DNA of 64,000 nucleotides, taken from positions 340,821 through 404,820 of the forward strand of contig NZ_VLTJ01000007.1 in assembly GCF_007558815.1 (NCBI RefSeq). The letters run 5' to 3'. The notes under the pieces were generated by a model that was not told where the DNA came from, did no database searches, and was given only the letters and a program-made list of their open reading frames with translations. Position numbers and translations under genes: made by a program. Numbering within the stretch: position 1 is the stretch's first letter; the number at the start of each line of letters is the position of its first letter. Positions 52,577 to 62,364 of this stretch are shown in pieces. The DNA is from Verticiella sediminum (GTDB lineage Bacteria > Pseudomonadota > Gammaproteobacteria > Burkholderiales > Burkholderiaceae_B).

Positions 52577-52642
52577 TCCGCACGGCCGCCCGAAGGAGGC
52601 TGAAGCCCCCCAGGGGGGCAGCGAACGCAGTGAGCGTGGGGG
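52577..52642 (-). repeat. Dispersed intergenic repeat R1, copy B
   Basis: 66 bp, in tandem with copy C and upstream of it relative to dnaE. It shares the CCCCCACGCTCACTGCGTTC start and the C-run/G-run centre, but ends GCGGAGAGGG instead of GGAGGCTGA. The rest of the gap to gluQ (52643-52766) holds TACACT at 52706-52711, a possible gluQ -10. Confidence 0.85.
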
Positions 52643-52766
52643 TCGTTTCATATCAGACATGTCCCGGATTGTAGCCGCGGACGGCCGCCGTGACCCGGCT
52701 CGGCTACACTGATCGGCTGCACCCGCGGACCGGTACCGCGGGTCCGTCCCTGCCCTTTTCGCTGCC

Positions 52767-53645
52767 GTGCCCGTATCCGCCCGCTCCGCCTATGTCGGCC
52801 GCTTCGCGCCCAGCCCCTCCGGCCCGCTGCACCTCGGATCGCTGGTCGCCGCCCTGGCCAGCCGCCTCGACGCGCTGGCCCACGGCGGAACCTGGCTGGT
52901 GCGTATCGAAGACATCGACGCGCCGCGCACGGTCGCCGGCGCCGATCGCGTCATCCTGGCGCAGCTCGCCGCACTGGGCATGCATTCGGATCGGCCGGTG
53001 CTCTACCAGTCCTCGCGCCTGGCCGGCTATCAGCATGCGCTCGATGCGCTGGCCGCGCGCGTGCCTGTCTATCCTTGCGGATGCACGCGGCGCGAGATCG
53101 CCGAGGCGGCGCCGCCGTCGCCCATCACTGGCGAGCGCCCCTACCTCGGCACCTGCCGGCAGGGCCTGGCGCCGGGGCGCGCGCCGCGCGCCTGGCGCAT
53201 TCGGGTGCCGCCCGGCGAGATCTGCATCGACGACCGCTGGCTGGGCCGCGTATGCCAGGACGTGGCGCGCGAGGTGGGCGATTTCGTGATCCGGCGCGCC
53301 GACGGGCTCTGGGCGTATCAGTGGGTCGTGGTGCTCGACGACATCGCCCAGGGCATCACCGACATCGTGCGCGGGGCCGACCTGCTCACGTCGACAGCCC
53401 GCCAATGCGCGCTCTACGACATGCTGGGCCAACCGCGGCCGCGTTACATGCATGTACCCCTGGTCGTGGCGCCCGACGGGCGCAAGCTCTCCAAGCAGAA
53501 CGGCGCACCGCCCTTCGACGCGGGCAAACCGCTCGAGGCGCTCATGCACGCGTGGGAATACCTGGGTTTCGCCCGCTTCGAGGCCGGCGGGCTGGACGAC
53601 TTCTGGCCTTGCGCCACAGAAGCCTGGGCGCGACGCTGGCGTTGA
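52767..53645 (+). CDS. gluQ: Glutamyl-Q tRNA(Asp) synthetase
   Basis: 292 residues, a GluRS paralogue lacking the anticodon domain. HIGH-like [20 protein letters not shown], zinc ligands CGC with YLGTC, and KMSKS-like [10 protein letters not shown] are present. It attaches glutamate to queuosine in tRNA(Asp). The start is GTG 52767, which gives the family N-terminus. Convergent with the helicase gene. Confidence 0.94.
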   Translation: MPVSARSAYVGRFAPSPSGPLHLGSLVAALASRLDALAHGGTWLVRIEDIDAPRTVAGADRVILAQLAALGMHSDRPVLYQSSRLAGYQHALDALAARVPVYPCGCTRREIAEAAPPSPITGERPYLGTCRQGLAPGRAPRAWRIRVPPGEICIDDRWLGRVCQDVAREVGDFVIRRADGLWAYQWVVVLDDIAQGITDIVRGADLLTSTARQCALYDMLGQPRPRYMHVPLVVAPDGRKLSKQNGAPPFDAGKPLEALMHAWEYLGFARFEAGGLDDFWPCATEAWARRWR

Positions 53646-53667
53646 GAAACCGCGCGCCGGGCCCGCC

Positions 53668-55107
53668 TCAGCGCTTGCCGCCGCCGAGCAGCAGGCCGAC
53701 TTGCCGGCGCGGCACGGGCTTGTTGTCTTGCCGCTGCTGGCTGGAAGCCACCGACGCCGTCGAGGGCTCGTACGGCTTCAGGAAAAACTCGTCGACCGGC
53801 TGCTGGCGGGGGCTGTAGGGCCGCGTGGACGAACGCGGCCCACGCTCGTCGCGCCGCGGCGCACCGCCGCCCGTACGCTCGCGCTCACGATGGCGCGGCG
53901 GTGTGGGCAGATCCAGCGTGCCGCGCGGCACCTGGCGGCCGATCAGCTTCTCCACGTCGAGCAGGAACTTCTCCTCCTCGGGCGCGAAGAGCGAGATCGC
54001 CTCGCCCGAGGCCCCGGCCCGGCCGGTACGGCCGATGCGGTGCACGTAGTCCTCGGCGTTGTAAGGCAGATCGTAGTTGATGACGCAGGGCACCCCCGCC
54101 ACGTCCAGGCCGCGGGCGGCCACGTCGGTCGCCACCAGCACTTCCAGTTCGCCCGCCTTGAAGGCGTCCAGCGCTTTCATGCGGTCGAGCTGGCTCTTGT
54201 CGCCATGGATCGACTCCGCCTTGACGCCGTCCAGCACCAGTTGGCGCGCCAGGCGCGACGTGCCGATTTTGGTGTTGGAGAACACGATGACCTGGTTCAG
54301 GCCGCGCGACTTGACCAGATGCGCGACGGCGCCGCGCTTGGCCTCGGCGGGCAGCGCATAGGCCACCTGCGTGACGTTGTCGGCCGTCGCATTGCGTGCC
54401 GCCACCTCGATCTCCACCGGGTGGCTGATGAAGGAACGCGCAAGCTTGCGGATCTCGTTGCTGAACGTGGCCGAGAACAGCAGGTTCTGGCGCTGGCGCG
54501 GCAGCAACTGGATGATGCGCTCGAGATCGGGCAGGAAGCCCATGTCGAGCATGCGGTCGGCTTCGTCCAGGACGAAGATGCCGACCTGGCCCAGATCGAC
54601 GTTGCGCTGCTCCACGTGGTCCAGCAGACGGCCAGGCGTGGCGATCAGGATCTCGCAGCCCTGGCGCAGCGCCTCCTTCTGGGGCCGGATGTCGACCCCG
54701 CCGAACACCACCGCCGAACGCAGCGGGGTGAACTTGCTGTAGCGGCGCACGCTCTCGGCGACCTGGTCGGCCAGCTCGCGCGTCGGGGTGAGGATCAGAG
54801 CGCGCACGGGATGCCGCGCCGGCGAGGTACTGTGGCTCGCCAGCGGCATGAGCCGCTGCAGGATGGGCAGCGTGAAAGCGGCCGTCTTGCCCGTACCCGT
54901 CTGCGCCGCCCCCATGACATCGCGGCCGGCGATGACGACGGGAATCGACTGCGCCTGGATGGGCGTGGGCGTACTGTAGCCGGTCTCGGCGATGGCCCGC
55001 GCAATATCGGAATGAAAGCCGAATTGGCCGAAAGTGGTGGGCGTCTCGGCCGCCTGCGGGCCGGTCACGCCTGCGGGCACGCCCGAGGAATGTGTGGATT
55101 CGCTCAA
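53668..55107 (-). CDS. rhlE: DEAD-box RNA helicase, RhlE type
   Basis: 479 residues. Q motif (FGFHSDIARAIAETGYSTPTPIQ in part), Walker A AQTGTGKTAAFTLPI, VLDEADRMLDMGF, SATFSNEIRKLA and HRIGRTGRAGASGEAIS are intact, then a basic, Arg-rich tail ending VGLLLGGGKR. It unwinds RNA in ribosome assembly, decay or cold adaptation. The start is unsure: TTG 55107 is chosen, but a TACACT -10-like element at 55123-55118 lies just upstream, and a GTG at 55080 is also possible. The frame open to 55227 would add an unlikely hydrophobic segment. Confidence 0.9.
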   Translation of the reverse strand: MSESTHSSGVPAGVTGPQAAETPTTFGQFGFHSDIARAIAETGYSTPTPIQAQSIPVVIAGRDVMGAAQTGTGKTAAFTLPILQRLMPLASHSTSPARHPVRALILTPTRELADQVAESVRRYSKFTPLRSAVVFGGVDIRPQKEALRQGCEILIATPGRLLDHVEQRNVDLGQVGIFVLDEADRMLDMGFLPDLERIIQLLPRQRQNLLFSATFSNEIRKLARSFISHPVEIEVAARNATADNVTQVAYALPAEAKRGAVAHLVKSRGLNQVIVFSNTKIGTSRLARQLVLDGVKAESIHGDKSQLDRMKALDAFKAGELEVLVATDVAARGLDVAGVPCVINYDLPYNAEDYVHRIGRTGRAGASGEAISLFAPEEEKFLLDVEKLIGRQVPRGTLDLPTPPRHRERERTGGGAPRRDERGPRSSTRPYSPRQQPVDEFFLKPYEPSTASVASSQQRQDNKPVPRRQVGLLLGGGKR

Positions 55108-55306
55108 AGAATCGATCAGTGTAGGGAGTGGGAGCCCGGCCTCGGTGATCGGCCGGGTGCAAACGACGACGACACAAACGACGATGACGCCCGAAAGAAA
55201 AGCAGGTACACCGAGGGGCGTGCTCACACCGGCTGGATGCGATGAAGCCGGGAGGAAAGGGAGATTGTATCACCCGCCGCCGTGCCCCGCACGAACTGGC
55301 GACGCC

Positions 55307-56026
55307 TCAGTGCAGGATGGTCTGCTCGGGCAAGGGGCACTCGGCCACCACCCCGACGTAGGGCCGGCAGACCTCCGCCCGGCATGCCGGACGCGCGAAG
55401 AAGCCGCGGCTGTCGCATTCGGACAGCATGGCGGCGACATCGGGCCCGCTGCGATAGACGCGCACCCCGATGCCGTACTGCAGCGTGCCGGCGTCGGCGC
55501 TGGCCAGGGTGATGGGCGCGTTCTGGAGCGGTGCCGCGGGAGGCGCGGCCGGCGCGGGCCCTGGCGCCGCGCTGCGCGACGCCCTGCGCTCGGCCGAGGT
55601 GTCGGGTGATGCGTACGCCAGCCGCCATTCCGGCGACAGCTTGCGCGCCACGTCGGCCAGCGGTTCGCTGGGCGGCGCGTCCGTGCCGGCGACGAGCTGT
55701 GCGCGCGGGCTCTGCCCTGTTCCGGTCGCCGCCGCGGCGGTGGTCAGGCGCGCACCTGGCCAGCGCTCGGCAACCGATTCCGCCGCGGGCTCGGGCTCTT
55801 CCGGGGCCAGCGCCCGCACAGGCCCGTCCCGGCCCACGTCGAGGACCAGGATGGTCACGGCCCCCGCCGCCAGCGCACCGGCCAGGAAAGCCAGCACGGC
55901 GACGCGGCGCGACCGGGTCGCGGCCGTCTCGCCGCCCGGCTCGACGCGCGGCGCGGCTTGCGGTGACACACCGTCTGCCGGACGTAGGCCGGCGGTGTGC
56001 GTGCTCGGCAAGTCGGATAACTTCAT
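55307..56026 (-). CDS. Unknown membrane-anchored protein with C-terminal cysteines
   Basis: 239 residues, not recognised. A cytoplasmic N-terminus of about 50 residues is followed by one membrane helix (VAVLAFLAGALAAGAVTILV), then a low-complexity Ala/Pro/Glu region and a C-terminal folded-looking part (GTLQYGIGVRVYRSGPDVAA, with four Cys in the last 41 residues). Topology predicts the Cys-bearing domain in the periplasm, where disulfides may form. ATG 56026 is chosen; ATG 56092 is also open. It stands between rhlE and opgH with no operon partner. Confidence 0.65.
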   Translation of the reverse strand: MKLSDLPSTHTAGLRPADGVSPQAAPRVEPGGETAATRSRRVAVLAFLAGALAAGAVTILVLDVGRDGPVRALAPEEPEPAAESVAERWPGARLTTAAAATGTGQSPRAQLVAGTDAPPSEPLADVARKLSPEWRLAYASPDTSAERRASRSAAPGPAPAAPPAAPLQNAPITLASADAGTLQYGIGVRVYRSGPDVAAMLSECDSRGFFARPACRAEVCRPYVGVVAECPLPEQTILH

Positions 56027-56349
56027 GGCTCGGGCGATGTCGGAAGACAGCGGTGCGCTGGATTCACACAATTCACGCCAATTGTGACACATGACTCAGT
56101 TTGTCACCAACACGGCCGCTGCGAACCCGAAAATATCGGCAGCACTCCCGCCCCTCTCTGCGCCTTGGCTGTACGGCGGCGCCATACCGGCCGAGTTGCT
56201 GATAGGTTTCGTAGCCTGGCGTTTCAGCCTGCATGCGGCGTGCCGGGAGAAAGCGCCGCATCCGTTCATGCTCTGGGGCTGCATGCGCATGTCGCGAGGC
56301 GGGCCGCGCCCCGATCCGCCGCCATGCGTTGGGTCGGGCGCGCAGAGCC
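56027..56349. other. 323-bp gap without a convincing gene
   Basis: Between the unknown membrane protein and opgH. Several frames are open in both directions through GC bias, but none has homology or a ribosome binding site. It contains the inverted repeat CACAATT-CACGCC-AATTGTG at 56067-56086, in the promoter position of the leftward gene. No clear opgH terminator is seen. Confidence 0.5.
56067..56086. promoter_or_regulatory. Inverted repeat upstream of the unknown membrane protein
   Basis: CACAATT and AATTGTG are perfect 7-bp arms with a 6-bp spacer, 41 bp upstream of the ATG at 56026. It looks like a dimeric-regulator operator; no regulator gene is adjacent. Confidence 0.4.
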
Positions 56350-58851
56350 TCAGGAGCCGCGATCGGACCGGGGCTGCCAGCGTACGAGCCGCTCGCCCTC
56401 GCGCCAGACGCCGACATGCAGCCGGGCCAGCATGACCGGATCGTCCAGCAGCCGGACACGGTCGGCCTCGCCGAGCCCGCGCGGCCCATCGGCCAACGCC
56501 GAGGCGACGCGCTTGTCGCGCGCCGACTCCACCGGCAGCGACGGCCGGTGCCGTGCAGTGGCCATCGCGCAAGCCAGCGCGTTGACCACCGGATCCACCA
56601 CCGCGTCGGCAAAGCGCGGATAAGTCTGCGCGAGGTTGCGCTTCAGGTAGCGATCGGTCGCGCGCAGCTCGCGCGGAGGCTGGGTTTCCTCGGGGATGCG
56701 GAACAGGCGCGAGCGAAAGGCGCGGCGCCCCAGCGACACCCGGCTGGAGAACACCGACACCGGCACGATCAGGAACAGCGACGCGAGGATCGGCGCCATC
56801 CACCACAGGAAGTTCGGATTCAGCCAGGCGACCAGCGCGCCCCATCCGATGCCAAGCAGCGTCTGCGAGCCGTGCGCACCGAAGGCCTGGCGCCAGCCGG
56901 TTTCGTCGTTGCCGCGCGCCGGCGAGTTCCACTGGACCTTCCAGCCGAGAAAGGCGGCCACGATGAAGCGCGTGTGGAACAGCATGCGCACCGGCGCGAG
57001 CAGCATCGAGAACAACACCTCCAGAAGCATGCTGGCAAAGAGCTTGACGCTGCCGCCATACTCTTTGGCGCCCTTGGCCCAGACCAGGACCACGCTCAGC
57101 ACCTTGGGCAGGAACAGCAGGATGACCGTAGTGGAGAACAACGCGATCGCCTTGCCCGGATGCCACTGCGGCCAGATCGGAAAGAGCTGGCGCGGCTCGA
57201 CGAAGTACTGCGGCTCCATCAGGGTATGCACCGCGAGCAAGGCGGTGGAAAGCACCAGGAACAGAAACCACAACGGCGCCGACAGGTAGGACATCACCCC
57301 GGTGAGGAACACCGCCCGGTGCACCGGATGCACGCCCTCGATGAAGAACAGCCGGAAGTTCATGAGGTTGCCGTGGCACCAGCGCTGGTCGCGCTTGAGC
57401 TCGTCGAGAAGATTGGGCGGCAGCTCCTCATAGCTGCCGGGCAGGTCGTAGGCGATCCAGACCCCCCACCCTGCGCGTCGCATCAGGGCGGCCTCGACGA
57501 AGTCGTGCGACAGGATCGCGCCCGCGAAGGAACCCTTGCCAGGCAGCGGCGCCAGCGCGCAGTGCTCGATGAAGGGCTGCAGGCGGATGATGGCGTTGTG
57601 CCCCCAGTAGTGCGATTCGCCCAGTTGCCAGAAGTGCAGCCCGGCGGTGAAGAGCGGACCGTAGACGCGGGTCGCGAACTGCTGGATGCGCGCGTACAGG
57701 CTGTCCATGCCGGCCGCGCGCGGCGCGGTCTGGATGATACCGGCGTCCGGATGCGCCTCCATGAGCTGCACGAGGCGCGTGACGCACTCGCCGCTCATGA
57801 CGCTGTCGGCGTCCAGCACGATCATGTAGCGGTAGGCGCTGCCCCAGCGGCGGCAGAAGTCGTCGATGTTGCCGCTCTTGCGCTTGACGCGGCGTCGGCG
57901 GCGGCGATAGAAGATGCGCCCGAAACCACCCACCGCCTGGCACAGCTCGACCCAGGCCGTCTGCTCGGCCACGCAGTTGTCCGCGTGATAGCTGTCGGAC
58001 AGGATGAAGAAGTCGAAGTGATCGAGCGTGCCGCGCCGTGCGACAGACTCGTAGGTGGCGCGCAGGCCCGCGAACACCCGCGCCACGTCCTCGTTGCAGA
58101 TCGGCATGACAACGGCGGTGCGCGCCTGAGGCTCGATGGCCTCGTCGCCGACCGTACTCGCCGAGATACTGTAGCGGTCGCGTCCGATCATGAGCTGCAC
58201 GAAGCCCATCAACGCGGTCCAGAAGCCGGAAGACACCCAGCAGAAGAGCAGCGCGAAGAGCACCAGGATGGCGATCTCCAGCGGCTGGCTGCCCTGGTAA
58301 GGCAGCACCCCGCGCATGTACCAGGTCGCGATCGCCGTCTGCACGAGCATGAGCACGAGCAGGACCGAACGGCGGAAATGCCCGGCCGAGCGCCAGCCCT
58401 TGGTGTCGCCCAGCTCGCGCCGCTCGGCCTGGCGCTGGCTGGCCTTGCCGCGCATGCGCGCGACGGCCCGCGTGAACGGATTGGTGATCCAGGGCTCGGG
58501 CACCATGGACGCGCGCTGCAGCGGCGGCGCAGCCGCCGCGCATGCGCCCGTGTCGGTATCGGCGTGCAGCGCTTCGGCCGCGAAGCTACTGCCGAAGCCG
58601 CCCTCCAGGCGCCGGCGCTGCGACGCCGCCTGATGAGCGGCATCGGGATCGCCCAGTGCCTGCAACACGTCGCTCACGCCGGCATCGCCGCGCTGGGCGA
58701 CGTCGGCGCGCACGGCCTCGCGCGCGGCTTCATCCAGGGGCAGGCGCTCGAGATAGCGCTGCACGAGGTCGACGCCGGCGCCAGCCGCGCGTCCTTGTTC
58801 GGACATTGCTGCCGCGGCCTGGGGCGGCGCGGACTTGAACATGTTCTTCAT
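56350..58851 (-). CDS. opgH: Osmoregulated periplasmic glucan glucosyltransferase
   Basis: 833 residues, polytopic inner-membrane GT2. A cytoplasmic N-terminal domain precedes TM helices ([18 protein letters not shown]). The catalytic part shows [40 protein letters not shown], the DxD in [27 protein letters not shown] and [10 protein letters not shown] (QxxRW). It polymerises and exports the beta-1,2-glucan backbone. Transcribed after opgG, with repeat R2 in the 144-bp gap. Confidence 0.96.
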   Translation of the reverse strand: MKNMFKSAPPQAAAAMSEQGRAAGAGVDLVQRYLERLPLDEAAREAVRADVAQRGDAGVSDVLQALGDPDAAHQAASQRRRLEGGFGSSFAAEALHADTDTGACAAAAPPLQRASMVPEPWITNPFTRAVARMRGKASQRQAERRELGDTKGWRSAGHFRRSVLLVLMLVQTAIATWYMRGVLPYQGSQPLEIAILVLFALLFCWVSSGFWTALMGFVQLMIGRDRYSISASTVGDEAIEPQARTAVVMPICNEDVARVFAGLRATYESVARRGTLDHFDFFILSDSYHADNCVAEQTAWVELCQAVGGFGRIFYRRRRRRVKRKSGNIDDFCRRWGSAYRYMIVLDADSVMSGECVTRLVQLMEAHPDAGIIQTAPRAAGMDSLYARIQQFATRVYGPLFTAGLHFWQLGESHYWGHNAIIRLQPFIEHCALAPLPGKGSFAGAILSHDFVEAALMRRAGWGVWIAYDLPGSYEELPPNLLDELKRDQRWCHGNLMNFRLFFIEGVHPVHRAVFLTGVMSYLSAPLWFLFLVLSTALLAVHTLMEPQYFVEPRQLFPIWPQWHPGKAIALFSTTVILLFLPKVLSVVLVWAKGAKEYGGSVKLFASMLLEVLFSMLLAPVRMLFHTRFIVAAFLGWKVQWNSPARGNDETGWRQAFGAHGSQTLLGIGWGALVAWLNPNFLWWMAPILASLFLIVPVSVFSSRVSLGRRAFRSRLFRIPEETQPPRELRATDRYLKRNLAQTYPRFADAVVDPVVNALACAMATARHRPSLPVESARDKRVASALADGPRGLGEADRVRLLDDPVMLARLHVGVWREGERLVRWQPRSDRGS

Positions 58852-58905
58852 TTCAGTTGTTCATGGCGCTGCGCGTCACCCCGACGCATGAAACCGCGGC
58901 AATGC

Positions 58906-58987
58906 GATCCAGGACACAGCGGAGCCGGCTTTGCCGGTCCGCCAGTGCCGCCCCTTGGGGGGCGCGCGTGAGCGCGTAAGGGAGGGG
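58906..58987 (+). repeat. Dispersed intergenic repeat R2, copy B
   Basis: About 82 bp between opgG and opgH, starting GATCCAGGACACAGCGG and ending GCGCGTGAGCGCGTAAGGG. It aligns along its whole length with the copy at 22007-22090 and has the same orientation relative to its flanking genes. Its centre is GCCCCTTGGGGGGC rather than long C/G runs. Confidence 0.85.
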
Positions 58988-58995
58988 CCTTCGTT

Positions 58996-60588
58996 TCAGC
59001 GATTCGCCGCGGCCTCCTGTGCCGGAACTTGATAGGACCACACTTCGGACAAGGTCCGCTCGCCCGTCTTCAGGGCCGCGCGCAGTTCGACGGGTTTGGC
59101 CGGATCGCCCGGCTTGATCTTCAGGAGCAGGCGATAGCCGCGCGTGGCCGGATTGCGCACGACCCGGTTCTCGACGATCTCGGCATTGCCGTTGGACGAC
59201 ACCTCGGCCGTCACCGCAGTGGCCGGGTCCAGATCCTCCAGCACCGTGCCGCGAAAGTCCACGCGATACGCAATGGTACCGTCCGGACGCCGGACCAGGT
59301 CGTCGCCGCGCACCTCGCCGGGCGAGCGCCGCGTCTGCGACACCCAGCCGAGATTGGGATCGTGAAAGGCAATGTCGTTGCGCGTCCAGTACAGGCGGTA
59401 CTGCAGCTTGAACGGCGTGCCGACCTCGGGCTGCTGCTCGGGCACCCAGAACGCCACGATGTTGTCGTTGGTCTCGTCGCCGGTGGGGATCTCGACCAGT
59501 TCGACGGCGCCCCTGCCCCAGTCGCCCACGGGCTCGACCCATACGCTCGGACGCAGCTCGTAGCGATCCTCGATGTCCTCGTAGCGGCTGAAGCCGCGCC
59601 CGCGCTGCATCAGGCCGAAGCCGCGCGGCTGTTCGATGGCGAACGAGCTTACCGACAGCCGGCGCGGATTGTTCAGCGGACGCCAGATCAGCTCGCCGTT
59701 GCCGGCGCGTATCGCCAGGCCATCGGAGTCGTGCAGCTCGGGACGGAAGTTCGGCGTTGGCGACGGCTGGTTCGAGCCGAACAGGAACATGCTGGTGAGC
59801 GGCGCGATGCCGAGCTTGCCGACCTGATTGCGAAAGAAGAGCTGTGCCTGCACGTCGGCGACGGTGTCTTCGCCCGGGCGGATGACGAACTCGAAGGCGC
59901 CGGTCGCCGCCGGGGCGTCGAGCAGGGCATACACCGTGACGGCGTCGTCGTGCACCCCGGGACGCAGGATCCAGAAATCGGTGAAGCGCGGAAACTGCTC
60001 GCCCGACGGCAGGGCCGTATCGATCGCCAGCCCGCGCGCCGAGGCGCCGTACCATTGGCCGCGGCCGATCATGCGGAAATAAGTGGCGCCGAGAAACGAC
60101 GCGATCTCGTCATCCGGCTTGTCCGGACTGTTGATCGCGTTGAGCACGCGAAAGCCCGCCACGCCCAGCCCCTGCAGGTTGGCCGGGTCGACCTCGAGCT
60201 TGCCGAACTCGAACTGCGTGGGGTCGTACTTGACCTCGTGCACGCCCTGCTCGTCGACGATGTTGACGTTGACCGGCGTGCCGAACTGCATGCCGGGATG
60301 GTTCAGCTTGACCTGGAACGCGTTGGCGCTGTCGTTCCACAGATAGAACTCGCGCTTTTGCTGGATCTCCTGATAACCGCCGAACTTCAGGTTGCGCAGG
60401 ATGTCCGGAATCGGGTTGGCGGGCGGCGCGGCATAGCGCTCGTCGACCAGCTCGCGAGCGCGCTTGACGACGTCGTCGTAGGTGAAGGCCTCGGCCGCCT
60501 GACAGGCGGCCGAGGCAACGAAAGTGGCGAAGACCAGGGCAAGAGCCCGGAGCGGCATGTGCCAACGGGCAGGGAAATGATCGGTCAC
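58996..60588 (-). CDS. opgG: Glucan biosynthesis protein G
   Basis: 530 residues from GTG 60588 (family about 510). A signal peptide (RALALVFATFVASAACQA, cleavage before AEAF) sends it to the periplasm. FTYDDVVKRARELVDERYAA, KFGGYQEIQQKREFYLW, DDEIASFLGATYFRMIGRGQ, SVWVEPVGDWGRGAVELVEI and DETNDNIVAFWVP are family blocks. It shapes or branches the glucan as OpgH exports it. GTG 60588 has GAGGA just upstream; ATG 60558 gives a shorter signal peptide but lacks a ribosome binding site. Confidence 0.94.
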   Translation of the reverse strand: MTDHFPARWHMPLRALALVFATFVASAACQAAEAFTYDDVVKRARELVDERYAAPPANPIPDILRNLKFGGYQEIQQKREFYLWNDSANAFQVKLNHPGMQFGTPVNVNIVDEQGVHEVKYDPTQFEFGKLEVDPANLQGLGVAGFRVLNAINSPDKPDDEIASFLGATYFRMIGRGQWYGASARGLAIDTALPSGEQFPRFTDFWILRPGVHDDAVTVYALLDAPAATGAFEFVIRPGEDTVADVQAQLFFRNQVGKLGIAPLTSMFLFGSNQPSPTPNFRPELHDSDGLAIRAGNGELIWRPLNNPRRLSVSSFAIEQPRGFGLMQRGRGFSRYEDIEDRYELRPSVWVEPVGDWGRGAVELVEIPTGDETNDNIVAFWVPEQQPEVGTPFKLQYRLYWTRNDIAFHDPNLGWVSQTRRSPGEVRGDDLVRRPDGTIAYRVDFRGTVLEDLDPATAVTAEVSSNGNAEIVENRVVRNPATRGYRLLLKIKPGDPAKPVELRAALKTGERTLSEVWSYQVPAQEAAANR

Positions 60589-60712
60589 GAGTCCTCTGTC
60601 ACAACAGGAAAAAGGGCTGGATTTCACGGAATCGGTGATTGTTGCACAATAGTGCCGAACCGAGCTGTAAACACATGCAGCGCCCTCTTTTGCGAGTCCT
60701 TTTCCGAGCCAC
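60589..60712. promoter_or_regulatory. Divergent promoter region opgGH / opgD
   Basis: 124 bp, with an AT-richer centre (TTGCACAATAGTG near 60643) that could hold a -35/-10 for either side. I cannot assign hexamers with confidence. Both glucan units must be controlled from here. Confidence 0.35.
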
Positions 60713-62311
60713 ATGATCGATCGCCGACGCTTTCTCGCCACCGCAGCCGCCACCACCACGCTGGCCTCGGCCGGCATCCGCCCCGCCCTGGCAGCCGAAC
60801 AGCTCACGCTGGGAGCGGCCAAGCCCTTCTCCTTCGACGCGCTGCGCGAGCAAGCCCAGGCACTCGCCGGCAAGCCCTACGAGCCCCCCACCGATCTGCC
60901 CCGCGACGTGCTCGAGCGCATCGACTACGACGCCCACGGCAAGATCCGCTTCAAGCCCGATCTCGCCTTGTTCGCCGACGGCCCTGGCCAGTTCCCGGTC
61001 ACCTTCTTTCATCTGGGCCGCTTCTTCCAGATTCCCGTCCACATGTACGTCCTCGACGGCCAGCAGGCGCGCGAGATCGTCTACGACGAGAACTACTTCG
61101 ACATGCCCAAGGACAGCCCCGCGCGTGCGCTGCCCAAAGGCAGCGGGTTCGCCGGCTTTCGCTTTCAGGAGAGCCGCCTGGGCGACAAGGACGCGCCGGA
61201 CTGGCGCGGCAACGACTGGGTCGCGTTTCTCGGCGCCTCGTATTTCCGCGCCATCGGCGAGCTGTATCAATATGGCCTGTCGGCCCGCGGCGTGGCCATC
61301 GACCCGGCCGTGGGCGGCAAGCCCGAAGAGTTCCCGACCTTCACCCGCTTCTACTTCGAACCGCCCAAGCCGGGCAGCGACGCGGTCACGGTGTATGCCC
61401 TGCTCGAGGGCCAGAGCCTGACCGGCGCCTACCGCTTCGTCATGCAGCGCGGCCGGTGGGTCGACATGCAGATCGAATCCAGCCTGTTCCTGCGCCAGGA
61501 CATCGAGCGGCTGGGGCTGGCGCCGCTCACCTCGATGTACTGGTTCTCCGAGAACAACAAGCCGGGCGCCATCGACATCCGTCCCGAAGTCCATGATTCC
61601 GACGGGCTGGCGCTGTGGACCTCGGGCGGCGAACACCTGTGGCGCCCGCTCAACAACCCGCCGCATACGACCGTATCGTCCTTCGGTGACAGCGCGCCGC
61701 GCGGCTTCGGCCTGCTCCAGCGCGACCGCAATTTCGACCACTACATGGACGGCGTGCACTACGAACGCCGGCCCAGCCTCTGGGTCGAGCCGGTCAGCGA
61801 CTGGGGCAAGGGCGCGGTGCAGCTCATCGAGATCCGCACCGACGACGAGATCCACGACAACATCGTCGCCATGTGGGTGCGCGCCGAACCCGCCCGCAAA
61901 GGCGAGCGCATCGATCTGGACTACAAGCTGTACTGGCGCGCCGACGAGCCCTTCCCTTCGCCGCTCGGCCGCTGCGTCGCCACCCGCCAGGGCAACGGCG
62001 GCCAGCCGGGGCAGCCGCGCCCCGAGAACGTACGCAAGTTCATGGTCGAGTTTCTGGGCGGCCCGCTCGCGGACCTGCCCTACGGAACCAAGCCCGAAGC
62101 CGTGCTGTGGGCCTCGCGCGGCGAGTTCTCGTACGTATTCACCGAAGCCGTGCCCAACGATGTCGCCGGCCACTGGCGCGCACAGTTCGATTTTCACGTC
62201 ACGGACGACGAGCCGGTCGAGATGCGGTTGTTCCTGCGCGCGGACGACAAGCCGCTGACCGAGACCTGGGCCTATCAGTACCTGCCAAGCCAGGCAGTGC
62301 GCCAGGGTTGA
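60713..62311 (+). CDS. opgD: Glucan biosynthesis protein D
   Basis: 532 residues. A twin-arginine signal (DRRRFLATAAATTTLASAG, cleavage near LAA-EQ) distinguishes OpgD from OpgG. The body is homologous to OpgG: FKPDLALFADGPGQFPVTFF, DWVAFLGASYFRAIGELYQY, SLWVEPVSDWGKGAVQLIEI, DDEIHDNIVAMWV. OpgD homologues act on periplasmic glucan structure, including backbone trimming. Divergent from opgG. Confidence 0.95.
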   Translation: MIDRRRFLATAAATTTLASAGIRPALAAEQLTLGAAKPFSFDALREQAQALAGKPYEPPTDLPRDVLERIDYDAHGKIRFKPDLALFADGPGQFPVTFFHLGRFFQIPVHMYVLDGQQAREIVYDENYFDMPKDSPARALPKGSGFAGFRFQESRLGDKDAPDWRGNDWVAFLGASYFRAIGELYQYGLSARGVAIDPAVGGKPEEFPTFTRFYFEPPKPGSDAVTVYALLEGQSLTGAYRFVMQRGRWVDMQIESSLFLRQDIERLGLAPLTSMYWFSENNKPGAIDIRPEVHDSDGLALWTSGGEHLWRPLNNPPHTTVSSFGDSAPRGFGLLQRDRNFDHYMDGVHYERRPSLWVEPVSDWGKGAVQLIEIRTDDEIHDNIVAMWVRAEPARKGERIDLDYKLYWRADEPFPSPLGRCVATRQGNGGQPGQPRPENVRKFMVEFLGGPLADLPYGTKPEAVLWASRGEFSYVFTEAVPNDVAGHWRAQFDFHVTDDEPVEMRLFLRADDKPLTETWAYQYLPSQAVRQG

Positions 62312-62325
62312 GCGCGCCGCACGCC

Positions 62326-62349
62326 ACCCCGGGCCTGCCGGTCCGGGGT
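62326..62349 (+). terminator. Weak hairpin between opgD and the acyltransferase gene
   Basis: ACCCCGG-N10-CCGGGGT, a 7-bp stem 15 bp after the opgD stop. There is no T-run, so read-through into the acyltransferase gene is likely. Confidence 0.35.
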
Positions 62350-62364
62350 TCGTTCCTTGCCGGC

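Noticed and set aside
49054..52674. 1206-codon open frame antisense to dnaE
   Set aside because: No recognisable domain and it mirrors the conserved DnaE codons; a shadow frame.
55108..55227. N-terminal extension of RhlE with a hydrophobic VIVVCVVVVC segment
   Set aside because: It lies upstream of a TACACT -10-like element, has no ribosome binding site and does not fit a cytosolic helicase.
56096..57379. 427-codon open frame overlapping opgH and the following gap
   Set aside because: It overlaps OpgH in another frame and has no domain; shadow frame.
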